NCBI RefSeq assembly: GCF_019175385.1
Contig: NC_083341.1
Coordinates: 22,390,203-22,454,202 of the forward strand
DNA length: 64,000 nt
Direction of reading: 5' to 3'
From: Lycium barbarum
Lineage: Eukaryota; Streptophyta; Magnoliopsida; Solanales; Solanaceae
Of this stretch, positions 47,127-57,099 are shown piece after piece (within the stretch, counting starts at the first letter, position 1; each line of letters starts with the position of its first letter). The notes beneath the pieces are model-generated. The model made no database searches and was not told where the DNA came from. It saw nothing but the letters and a program-made list of their open reading frames with translations. The position numbers were made by a program, and so were the translations under genes.

Positions 47127-48743
47127 CTATGACTGTGAGGGTGACGGAGGCTATGAGGGAGTTGACGAGAGGTATGACCATAATAGTGGGCATCACTATT
47201 CTTACAATAAATATGATGGTGATGGTGCTTATAGACCGAATAAAGAATATGGTCGATATGATCATAGCCCGTATAAGGGTGAAGAATACTACTCCGAGGG
47301 AAATTTTGTGAGACAACACCTCATGAGGCTTATGAAGAAGAAGGGGTAGATGAGTATGAAAAGGAGTCCTGTGGTAGATACGAACATAAAGAGTTTCATC
47401 CTACACACCATGGACATGGGGTTGAATTGAGGTATGCTCCTTCCTCACACTTTCGATATGAACCACTTGGTGAGAACTTGCAAGAATGGGAAGAATGTGG
47501 TGATGATGAGCCTAGTGGCTATGCACTTCATGGTGGGTATGCTTCTGAAGATAATGGGATTGCATATAATTATTATGAGAGGTATTATAATAGATATTCA
47601 CGTGCATCGCCTTGTAATACTTCCTATTCCAAGCAAAATGGTATAAGTGTGTGGATTGGTCCGAGTAGGAGTAGTCCGAGGAAGAGAAGAGATTATACAT
47701 TTCCTAATCTAAGAAACACAATGAACTATGATTCTTATCCTAATCCGGAGCTGCCATATTCTCAATATGGTTATGATGTGGAGGGTAAGAGGAGAGAAGT
47801 GTTGACGGGAGGTGACCAACTTGTTGGTTATGGAAGTCCTTGTGGCGACTACTCAAGTCCGATGTCTTATCCTAGTCCAAAGGTTATAATGACTAATCAA
47901 GGAAGTCAAATTCAAGAGATAGGAGATATGTCATCCATAGCAAGTTCATTGGGTATGCTCACGAATCAATTGTTGGGCTTGATATCGAAGATGGAAGGTA
48001 TAGATGGAAAGATGGAAAGTATAGGTAGAAAGATGAAAAGTATGGATGGGAAATTAAATGGTATGGATGAATGGATGGAACGCTTACGCAAGGTACAACG
48101 AATGAAAATGGAGAAGTCTAAGCCTTGTGAAGCGAAAGAGGAAAGAAGCGGAGGGTTCCCTTAACCCGTCCAAAGATGTACTTGACACTTGCCCTAACTC
48201 CCATAAAATTGAGAGAGAAAATATTGGGAGGAGTAAGGGAGTGAAAAGTGACAACTCTAGAATGGAAAAAGGAGAGGTTGTGAGGAGTGATGTGAGGGAG
48301 TTGTCACAACCCCATTCTAACCCTTGTAATTTTTCTTTCTTCTCTAGTTTTTTGAAAAATGGTGTAGGTATCCTTGGAAGCAAACTGAATGTTGAGCCTC
48401 AAACTTTTAAAGTTCATGAGGTAGTTAAGAGCTTCCCGAAGGAGCAAATGGACTCCCAAGCTGAAATCCGAGGTAAAGGATATGTTGTGTGCGAACTTCA
48501 AGGTAAAATAGCTAATTTTAACACCACAAATGATGTGATTGACCATGTTGTTGAAGTGAGTGTAAATGATAGCTTGTCCTTAATTGAGCATAATGAATCT
48601 TTGCCTTGTGATGAGCTTAGTGCTATTGTGACAATGGATAATGTATTTGTTATTGGTGCTCCAACACTAGTTGATCCTATTGATTACTATCTTGACTCTT
48701 CGTTTGAGTTCAAGTTGTGTCCACCTAGTGTTGAGTCGTTAGG
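47127..48743 (+). pseudogene. Element B ORF, middle part: Tyr/Gly-rich acidic protein with coiled coil
   Basis: The largest part of the B ORF. The first 190 bases are rich in Tyr, Asp, Gly and Glu (YDHNSGHHYSYNKYDGDGAY). A frameshift near 47315 leads into 47427-48164, with ERYYNRYSRASPCN, PELPYSQYGYDVEGKRRE and a regular heptad-like stretch of repeating K-M-x-x-[I/M]-D/G-G-K units (about 47990-48090), a likely coiled coil. A second frameshift near 48150 leads to 48743. It has no similarity I recognise to gag, protease or pol. It could be a divergent Gag, with the coiled coil for self-assembly; that is speculation. Confidence 0.65.
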
Positions 48744-50972
48744 CGTCACGATCCAACCCGCCATGACTGGCACCCATCTAAATCCTAGTGGGCGAACCAA
48801 CATACAAAACACCTATCCATTCAATTCGATTTTATATTAATCAAGCTAAAAAATTATTACTCATTTAACAACAAAAGAACAAGTAAATCATGCCATAAAT
48901 ACTGTAGTAAGTGCGGAAGTTCTAACTATTACAATCCCCAAAATTCAAAAGTCATCGTACAGGACTCTAAGCCAAAAACATGTCTAAGAATTTGAAGTCT
49001 AACAAGTAAGTAATCCATAATGTCTAGAGTACGAAAAGACATCATAGCAAGAAGATCTTCCGGCGGCCTGGCATGGGAAGAAGCTCACCCCAAAATCCGT
49101 CAGCAATTATCCTCCACGCTAGATATGAGGACGATCAGCGGTCTCCATATTAAAATCTGTACTCAAAGAATGCAGCAAGGTAGTATCAGTACAAACACTA
49201 TATACCGGTAAGTATCATAGGCCTACTAAGATTAGTATCATACATATTTCGTAAAATCAATAGAATAAAACAAGCGAAGCAACAGTCAGGAATATCAATA
49301 AATCACAGCAAGTCAACCAAGAATAATTACAATCAATCACCAAGATGTCAAGCATCACAATCACGTCAGTCAACAACGGAAACAAAGTTACCACAGTAAC
49401 TGCATGCACTGTACATACATGTTAGTTGATGTCTTAGCTCCGTAGCTATGACCTTCAGGGGACCAATGGTGTCTATGTACCACTCGTTCCGGAATACCCC
49501 TCGGACCAGAGCACAAACCTCCACCCCGGAACGAATCTCGATCGCGGGACATATCAAAGTACCTCTCGTTTCTGGAACGATCCTCGGACCACGAGCCCAT
49601 AATCTAGGTCACATGAGTGCCTTTTCATACATCTTACAGAACAGTGTTGCTTACCTCTCCAATACCAAGAATCAACTCATCATTTCATGTCACAATATCC
49701 TTGAGAAGATTATATTAACTTCTCATCACAACACATCCACTGTAGATTTAATCACACAGGAATAATGGTACGAAGCCTACATAATCAATCAATCGCATTC
49801 ACGTAGGAATTTAAACCACACAATACCATGCATAAAAACCAGATATGCTTCCTCCTACGGAGATCACCAAACATACAATCAACTAACCAAAGTCTAACTT
49901 AAGTAAACCGTAACCTACCTCAAAGTAGAGCTAGAATGCACAGGTTATTCTGCTACAGCTTTTCTTTCCTCAAAGCTTCAATACATTCATGGTCTGAAAA
50001 TAGAAGGCTCACTCAATGAGTCACATTGCTCAATTTACTAACACCAAAGGAAGAATGCCCTTCCCTTTCCCATTCCAAGGGTGGATGATTTTATAGGTGA
50101 TAAACAACTTATCAAGGCCCCTAGTATTCATTTATCATCACTTTATACAACATTCTATCAAACATTTCCATTACAAACAGTTTTCTATGGCAAATACACC
50201 ATTTTTATAGAACCCTAGGTCCCAAATCACTTAGTTTATGATTCTAAATGTTCACTTTATGACAAATAGCAACAAACCAATCCATTTAAATGATAAATAC
50301 ACAATAATAACCCCAACCCATTAAGTTTTAGAAGGTTTATTGACATTCTAGTGTTTCTACTTCACTTTCACCATTAAAGACCCATGAAGATGATTACCAT
50401 AATGACGGAGAAGAGAATGATAGAATGGAATTCAATGAACTTACCTCACCAGGCTATCTTGCTCTAGCTTCAAAATTCTCTCTAGATGCTTGTTAGGAAG
50501 TGTGTTGGTGTTTTGTGAGAAGAGAAAATAAAACTGAGTATATAAAATTCGGATTACTGTTTTATGTCGTCACGCCGCTGCAACGGTCCCGCTATGGCGG
50601 TCAAGGGACCACCATAGCAGTCCCAATGCTGCTTGATCGTTATGGCGGTCTTCCCACCGCTCTAGTGGTACCGCCATAGCGGTCCACCATCTGCCACAGC
50701 GGCCACCAAGGACATGGATGGCCGCTGGCAGCGGTCAAGCCGCCGCTATAGCGGTACCGCCGCAGCAGTACACCCACCGCTGCAACGGTCCATTTTGGGC
50801 AGTGAGCTCGACTTTTGACCAGTTTTCCCCTATCACCCCACATTTCATCCCAGGCCTCAAAAACACAACATAAAACATGCACACGTACAAAAAGACACCC
50901 CACAAATCCACCTGCGGCCTCGGAATTCCCACAGAGTCCTAATTTCCCCTAATGACCGGAAGGGTCATTACA
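48744..50972 (-). mobile_element. Solo LTR, Ty3/gypsy, minus orientation (2.23 kb)
   Basis: Flanked by TTAGG (48739-48743 and 50973-50977). On the minus strand it runs TGTAATGACCCTTCCGG to TGGATCGTGACG (the last base A changed to G). No internal domain. Near its minus-strand 5' end it carries a dense set of GCGG/CCGC hairpin words (about 50570-50790, for example CCGCTATAGCGG at 50743-50754). Confidence 0.9.
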
Positions 50973-52216
50973 TTAGGAGACCCACTAGTTGATCCTAGCG
51001 ATGACCGAATTGAATCTTCTAGTAAGGTAGATTTGTGTCAAACTAGTGTGGATGACGATTGTTTTGGTCAACTTGCTTGTATCGATAGTCCACTAATTGA
51101 AAAATGTCGTGATATGGTTAATGAATCTCAATTTAGTGATGAAGTTAGCCAAGTTGATATTGATTGTGAATATAACACACCACCTGTGTTTGACACTTAT
51201 AGAGATGAGTCTCATGACCTTGATTTGTTATCAATTGTTAAGACTCAAGATTCTAAAGGTGTTATGTGTCAAGTAGATAGTCATGAGATTGAAAATGCTT
51301 TGAAGAATGACGTTTGTCTTTTTTAGAGTGAGATTGCATGCTTTGATCCTTCCTTGTTCATTGATTCTTCTCTCTTTATAGATAATGCGTTATTTGATAT
51401 TGACATGACTATTGGGTATGATTAACCTAGTGGGGTGTTTGGTAATGTTGAAAATTTGGTTTCCTTTGGAGACTATAATGTGATATGTAACCCACTATGG
51501 AATGATGACACTCTTTCCCATGATGGAGATTTCCCTTGGTCCAATTGTGATCCATTTGTAAGGAAGGAAGGTGAGCAAAACAAAGGTGGACCTTGTTTAG
51601 AAATTTCTAATTCTTCCTTTCATGCTCAACTTCATAGTAACCTATTGGATAATCTTGTTCTAGCTTCTAGCAGTGAGGTTATACTTAAGGATGACATAGA
51701 AGAGGAATTTGTTTTACGCAATACCTTTCTTTACTGTTTGTTTGCATTTGAGAATACTCATGTGTATGTTTTGGGTGCATCTTATGTTAAGGGAGACTCT
51801 TATAAGGTAAATGATTGTGTCCTTGACCCTACTAGGTGGGTAATCTACCTATTTGATCTGGGTGATACCTCGTGTGATTTAGGGACACTATCTTGGAAGA
51901 GTCCTTGCTTGAAAATTGAACTTTCATAGTGCTTCATGTCAAATAGAACTAATGTAGTATTACATGCTTCATATTTTGCATCCATTGGTTTTATTACTTT
52001 ACCCTTATGTCATGAACCTTGGAGGGATCAACTTCTTGATACCTCATGTGTGAAAATGTTAATCATGATTGTCATTAATGTTTGGTTGTACCACAAATTT
52101 GTTCATCCTTCGCATGAACATGTGATTATGGTTTTGTGTGCTAACCTTCAATCCTTGAGGAGTATGTTTTCGTGTGTCTTTCCTTGGGTTCTGCTAGGGT
52201 TTAAAGAAGGGGAGGA
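50973..52216 (+). pseudogene. Element B ORF, C-terminal part
   Basis: Continues in one frame to the 3' LTR with stops at 51324 (TAG), 51423 (TAA) and 51927 (TAG). Composition is Asp/Ser/Leu/Val-rich and acidic (SPLIEKCRDMVNESQFSDEV; LFAFENTHVYVLGASYVKG). The last 100 codons are hydrophobic and Cys/Phe-rich. I recognise no domain. The duplicated phrase PTLVDPIDYYLDSS / DPLVDPSDDRIESS (48660s and 50970s) suggests an internal repeat across the solo-LTR insertion point. Confidence 0.55.
52203..52216 (+). other. Polypurine tract of element B
   Basis: AAAGAAGGGGAGGA directly abuts the 3' LTR start, as expected for the plus-strand primer. Confidence 0.85.
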
Positions 52217-53069
52217 TGATATGATCCTACATGGCACACTTCATCTAAGGACTTATATCCAAAGCCATGTTATGGAACTTCAAGCTCTACAAGCGGCATG
52301 GATGATAAGGATGGCATTAAAGGCCTTTGGAGGCTTCTACAAGCCACACAAGATGGCTTAGGATGTGTGGAAGGTGGCTTGGGAGTTTATTGAAGTAGAA
52401 GCTACTAGAAAGGGGACCAAATGCGCAAGAGGCTAGAAGTTCAAGAAGGGTATAAATGCAAAATGGCCAAACGTGCAAACAGGGGCATTTCTGCAAATTG
52501 GCTACACTTGCAAATTTGGATAAGATCAGGAGTTGGCTATTTGTGCAAGGAAGAAACATTTCGAATTCCAAGTCAACATCCCAACTGGCTAAATAAGGCC
52601 CTTGCCTCATTAATGGCATTTTTGTAATAACTTTGTCTTCTTTAGTCTAGTAGTATAAATGCTAGACTTAGAAATCTCATTTACTTAGATTATGATGAAT
52701 TGAGATTACTCCTTTGGAGAGATATATTGTTTAGCGAGGATTATCTTTAGATTAGTAATAGTTAAGGGTGGATTCCATTGTTAGTTTTGAACCGATTTCC
52801 ATTGATTTCATGAAGAGTTGTTCATTTGTGGATTCAATTGAATATCTCTTGCCTTGATTTCAAATAGTATATGTTCTTTGAATTGAATCAAATTGAGAGG
52901 GTCTAGGTTTCATACACTTAGGTTTGCTCATAGGTTCATTATTCATTGGGTCTTGCTTTTATCCTCTATTTCTTATCCCCTTTTCTTCAATTCTCATCCC
53001 AATTTCTTGTTATCCTTTAATTCCGCGTTTTAGTATTGAATTGGTTTTCCCCCAATTCAAATCGTATCA
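52217..53069 (+). repeat. 3' LTR of element B
   Basis: TGATATGATCCTACATGGC to AATCGTATCA, 853 bp. Its TATA hairpin is at 52644-52668, with arms AGTCTAGTA and TGCTAGACT (one mismatch). Confidence 0.93.
52644..52668 (+). promoter_or_regulatory. TATA box in a hairpin, 3' LTR of B
   Basis: Same design as 32791-32815, loop GTATAAA, with one arm substitution. Confidence 0.7.
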
Positions 53070-53260
53070 ATAGATTGGGTCAGAAGTGAAGCGTCGATTG
53101 GAAGACTTAAAGTTTGAAATTTGAATTAGAAGACGCTTGACCGACTTGGCACTTTAGTTAAGGACATATGAAGGTACTGAAAGAACTACTAACTTGAGTC
53201 ACCGAGAGATCGGGTCCCTGGATAGTTTTGACCATGTTGAGCAGCAGTTCTATACTTTGT

Positions 53261-55267
53261 TCATATGTTGTCTTGCACCTCCCATGCATGCATACCCCTT
53301 CTTCTGTCACATCCATCTTCCTCTTTTCTCTCCTCAACCTGCACATAATGCCAGTGTTTGGATTTGGGAACCCAAACCAGCTTGGGTCCCTTATAGTTAT
53401 GGAAAGGATGGATCAAGTTCCTCTTGGCCCAAACAAGAAGCACATTCCCTTTCTTCTTCTGAGGTCCTTTCTTTTGAGAACCAGTTCCTTTTGCGCCCAA
53501 ACTTGCTTTCATTTTGATGAAGTCTATGTTCCTCTGAAAAGATTCAATTCTTGCTTTGAAAGACACCTTGTAGTGACCTACTTGCCCGTAATGAGTGCAA
53601 AGACGATCCTCAGTGGTTGAGACATACTTGTTGTGGGAATTGTGAGGTGTTTTTTTGTAACCAATCCCTTCCCTATAGCTTCCTTTACTCTTGTACATAG
53701 AGGTAGTTACGTCAGAGGACCAGGTACACTTGAGAGTTTTATCAAGATCAAGCTTAATTCTGTTCAAGTCTTCTTTCAATTGCTTGCTCCTCTCGACTTC
53801 AGTAGTGAGACTTAGTTTTGCTTTTTTGATCTCATCTTCAAGCTTCAAGTAAATTTATTAGCTTAACCCTTCTCTTTAAGAGAATATCTTGTATCCCCTT
53901 TTATTTTACCTTCCAGGATAATATTCAGTTGATATCAACCTGCTCTCTCATCTCCCCAATCGAAACCAATAAATTGTCTCTTTAAAGTTCAGAATTACTG
54001 ATTTTAAAAGTCTGTACATCCTTTTCAGCAATAACGGCATGATAGGAATCAATTAATGCACCTGACAGTGACATAAGCTTATTTAGAGAGTAGGCTTTCA
54101 GGTTTTTCTTTACCTCCGAGAAATTTACCTCTTCCACTTCATCACTCTCGCCACTATCGTCTGAATCTGACTTTGACATAAGGGCAAGGATAGACTTAGA
54201 CTTGGAGGCTTCATTTTCAATGACCACCATGGATATATCCCCTCTATTTTCCTCATCTTCAAACTCATTAGAGGAGTATTTTAATGCAGCAAGTGCTCAC
54301 TTTACTATTTCATACACAACTTCCTTTCTTCTGAACCTTTTGTCACGATGTTGGTTTCTCCTTGCAGTTCTGTCATAATTGTCATGTTTATTCAAAGAGA
54401 ACTCTTTAGCGAAGTAGCTAGGTCTACCACACCTATGGAAGAGATACTCGTTTCCTCTGGAGTTTCTATTGGAGCTTCCTGCCTTCGGGATTCCACCACT
54501 TCTTCGGATCAGTTTAATAAATCTTTGTGTGAGATATACCAGCTCAGATTCATCATCAATTGAATCTTTTCTGGCAGCATTGAGTGCAAGAATCTTTTCT
54601 TTTTTACTTCATTATTTTCATCCTTCTTCAAGGTCATCTTCATCTCATAGGTTTTAAGGTTACCAATGAGTTCATCGACCGTCAGCTTGGTGAGGTCTTG
54701 AGCTTCAGAAATAGCATTTACCTTGCTGTCCCAAGAATCCGGCAAAACACCAAGCAGCTTCCTCAACAGTTTAGTAGTTGTGATGTACTCTCCTAGAGAA
54801 TGAAGCTCGTTGATGATAGAGGTGAATCTAGTATGCATATCATGAATAGATTCTCCCTCTTTCATTTTGAACATTTCATACTCTGTGGTGAGCATGTCGA
54901 TCTTGGAGTTGTTCACCTCTGTTGTTCCTTCATGGGCAGTTTGAAAAGCTTCCAAGATCTCTTTAACAGTTGAGCATGCTGAGACTCGATTGTATTCATT
55001 AGGTTCGATTCCACACACAAGGATCTTCATGGCTTTATATTTTTTCTTCACTGCCTTCCTGTCAGCATCATTGTATTCTTTCCTTGTTTTGGCAGTGGTT
55101 TTTACACCATTTTCACTTGTGTGTACTGGAATATAAGGGCCATCACAGATGATATCCCACAACTCTGAGTCTTCAACCATGATGAAGTCGCGCATTCTAG
55201 TTTTCCACCACCCATAGTATATTTTATTAAATTTGGGTGGCCTGGTGAAAGATTGACCTTCTTCCAT
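53261..55267 (-). pseudogene. Ty1/copia gag remnant of element A
   Basis: Starts at ATG 55265-55267 with MEEGQSFTRPPKF and a 'YYGWWKTRM' signature, then IDMLTTEYEMFKMKEGESI and FTSIINELHSLGEY. This is the UBN2-type copia capsid fold (family knowledge). A frameshift near 54570 leads to a knuckle-like FHRCGRPSYFAKEF, in which three of the four metal ligands are lost. The acidic part SDSDDSGESDEVEEVNF (54230-53982) follows, then a long coiled-coil-like stretch and a second decayed CCHC motif (CTHYGQVGHYK). The tail GPKLVWVPKSK usually precedes protease in this lineage. Two frame breaks and several stops; dead. Confidence 0.88.
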
Positions 55268-55327
55268 ATTGGGTGGAGCAGAAATTTTATAGATTCTTTC
55301 TAGGTGTTAACATTTTAGAAAGCACCC

Positions 55328-55339
55328 GATCTAATACCA
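55328..55339 (-). other. Primer-binding site of element A
   Basis: On the minus strand TGGTATTAGATC, a two-mismatch version of the initiator-Met complement TGGTATCAGAGC, eight bases from the LTR end. That gap is longer than usual. Confidence 0.65.
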
Positions 55340-55347
55340 ATTATTAT

Positions 55348-56168
55348 TGGCTACGCGTCCACCAAATAATGTATGAGGGACCTGGTTGAGCACCAGTTCT
55401 CTTATGCAATGCAGTAAGTATAGAAGGCAAGATTTTACTGTGAAAAACTCCTTGCTCAAGGGATTGAAAACCACAACCTACACCAGTAAGATTTCAATTC
55501 CACTACACGAGCAACATCAGGTTACAACTCTATCGTAATTTAGGAATTAACTCCCATAATCCTTCACCCTTATAATAACTCTTATGCAACATAGGAACTA
55601 ACTCTCGTAGTCCCTCCTCCCTTTAAGCACCTCCATTTGACTACCTCTAGCCAAGGAAACTAATACACCTAGACTCACTCTAGCCTAGTGTACCACTCAA
55701 GAGCTTGTGGAAGTAACCTTGAGAATTTAGAATACCTATAAACAGCTTCCTTTTTGTGGAAGAGTAGATTTATAGCTTAATCACAAAAGAACAAAGACTT
55801 ACAACAACCTAAAGAACATAGACAATATCTTGTGTTTGGATCAAGTTCTTCAGCCTGTAGATGGCTTTATTCTTGAGAAACTTGCATCAGCAAATTTTGT
55901 ACAATATGGATTAGGTTTTTCAAGTTTCCTCAATATGTTGCCAACATGTTGTATATATAGTGGGAGCATATGGGATGGATAGAGACCACTCCTTCACTTT
56001 TACCTGAAGCATGGGCCAACTCACAATTGTACTTGTGTGCAGCAAGTGGTTGGGCTTTACAGTTGTTCTCTACTGACGGTACAAGGTGCACAGAGAGCAG
56101 ACCAGGTCCCTATCTGCTTCTGAAATAGTTTGACAATCATCAAAACACAAATGCACATGTATTTATCA
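55348..56168 (-). repeat. 5' LTR of element A
   Basis: On the minus strand TGATAAATAC to CGTAGCCA, 821 bp. It differs from the partner LTR at roughly 12% of sites by eye. A TATA-like CTATATATACAAC sits on the minus strand at about 55949-55961. Confidence 0.9.
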
Positions 56169-56797
56169 AATCTTGTTATTAGTATCAATGTTTGTGAGTA
56201 ACAGTTTAATCCTAGACGGGTTAGAAATTTATCTTCGGTAGTAGGAGAGACCTTGGACGACTTGAGGTTGAGAAAAGATCTTATATTTAAAAAGTGGAAC
56301 TAATTTCTCTCTTCCCGTCTTTTTAATATAGTTCAAGTATATTTTTGTGCTAACGGGCACGTTCTACCAAACGTTCTGCCTAGCTAGCTTATTTTTGGTG
56401 CTAACTTTCGTGTCTCACGCTCCCTGCTCCTTCTTTGATGCCCTTAAGTAATTGTACATAATTCTCTACCGGAATGTCCAAAGACGAACGGTTTGAAATG
56501 TCAGATTTTAGACTTCAAAGTGGACATCTATTTTAAGCATAGTGGACAAGTAAAAGTGATCGAAGGAGTAAATGATTTTTTAAGTATAATTATTTTGCAT
56601 CCAAAATAACTAGATTCAAATAGTTTAGATTTGTACCTTCAGCCTATTTAATGGGTTTGTGATGGATAATTAATACTCACCGAGTCTCATTTTGACTGTC
56701 GCTATAAATCAAATATTTTCTCAAAATAATTGTTACTTCAGGAGTTTAAGACTAAAGTTGACAATTGTTTCTAACTACGCCTAACATTAAAGAATTA
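56169..56797. repeat. Old segmental duplicate, copy III, right part
   Basis: Continues copy III after element A: TAGGAGAGACCTTGGACGAC, ACTTCAAAGTGG, then the 8725-8955 counterpart. Non-coding. Confidence 0.7.
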
Positions 56798-57086
56798 CTC
56801 CCTCTATCACATTTTAACTGTCTTTTAGCTCAAAAAATTAGTCCCAAAATAATTATCGCTTTAGGAATTCAAGAGTGAAGTTGATCTTATTTTTAATTAA
56901 ATCATTATCATTAAAGACGTATGCACAAACTACTTAACATTGAAGAAGTATGCACAATCTTTAAGAGGGAAAATCAGTCTAACTTTATTATGTAGGGGTA
57001 ACTTAGTGTAATATAACTTGTATTTAATATTTTTCTTATTTGATGTGAGAAAACCTAAAGCGATAATTAAAATGAGACGGAAGAAG
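56798..57086. mobile_element. Stowaway-like MITE (intact partner of the one hit by the palindrome)
   Basis: CTCCCTCTATCACATTTTAAC to GAGACGGAAGAAG-type ends, TA on both sides (56796-56797 and 57087-57088), 289 bp. Its centre reads GGGAAAATCAGTCTAACTTT where the 8956-9134/10746-10790 copy has the 1.6-kb palindrome. Confidence 0.75.
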
Positions 57087-57099
57087 TATTTGCTGGGGC

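Larger units (their letters stand above)
32365..53069 (+). mobile_element. Element B: LTR retrotransposon with unusual ORF, no RT found
   Basis: LTRs 32365-33214 and 52217-53069, 5-bp duplication ATAGA (32360-32364 and 53070-53074), initiator-Met primer-binding site at 33217 and a polypurine tract abutting the 3' LTR. It spans 20.7 kb, but after removing three nested solo LTRs it is about 5.8 kb. The only coding region is a long broken frame (44642-52216) for a Tyr/Gly-rich, acidic protein with a coiled coil. I see no zinc knuckle, protease, integrase or RT. It is a non-autonomous element whose protein I do not recognise. The LTRs differ by about 6% by eye, so it is younger than element A. 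Confidence 0.9.
29421..56168 (-). mobile_element. Element A: Ty1/copia element on the minus strand, pol-less, split by element B
   Basis: The direct LTRs 29421-30321 and 55348-56168, primer-binding site and gag at the right, and polypurine tract next to the left LTR place the element on the minus strand. It is flanked by the exact 11-bp repeat AATCTTGTTAT (29410-29420 and 56169-56179), longer than the usual 4-6 bp. Without element B its interior is only about 4.3 kb: a UBN2-type gag at the 5' end and a second ORF near the 3' end, with no protease, integrase or RT between them. LTR size, gag type and 3' ORF suggest a SIRE/Maximus-related, non-autonomous derivative (inference). Confidence 0.88.

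Noticed and set aside
47434..47646. Plus-strand Met/Ile-rich 70-codon frame
   Set aside because: Out-of-frame shadow of the element B ORF.
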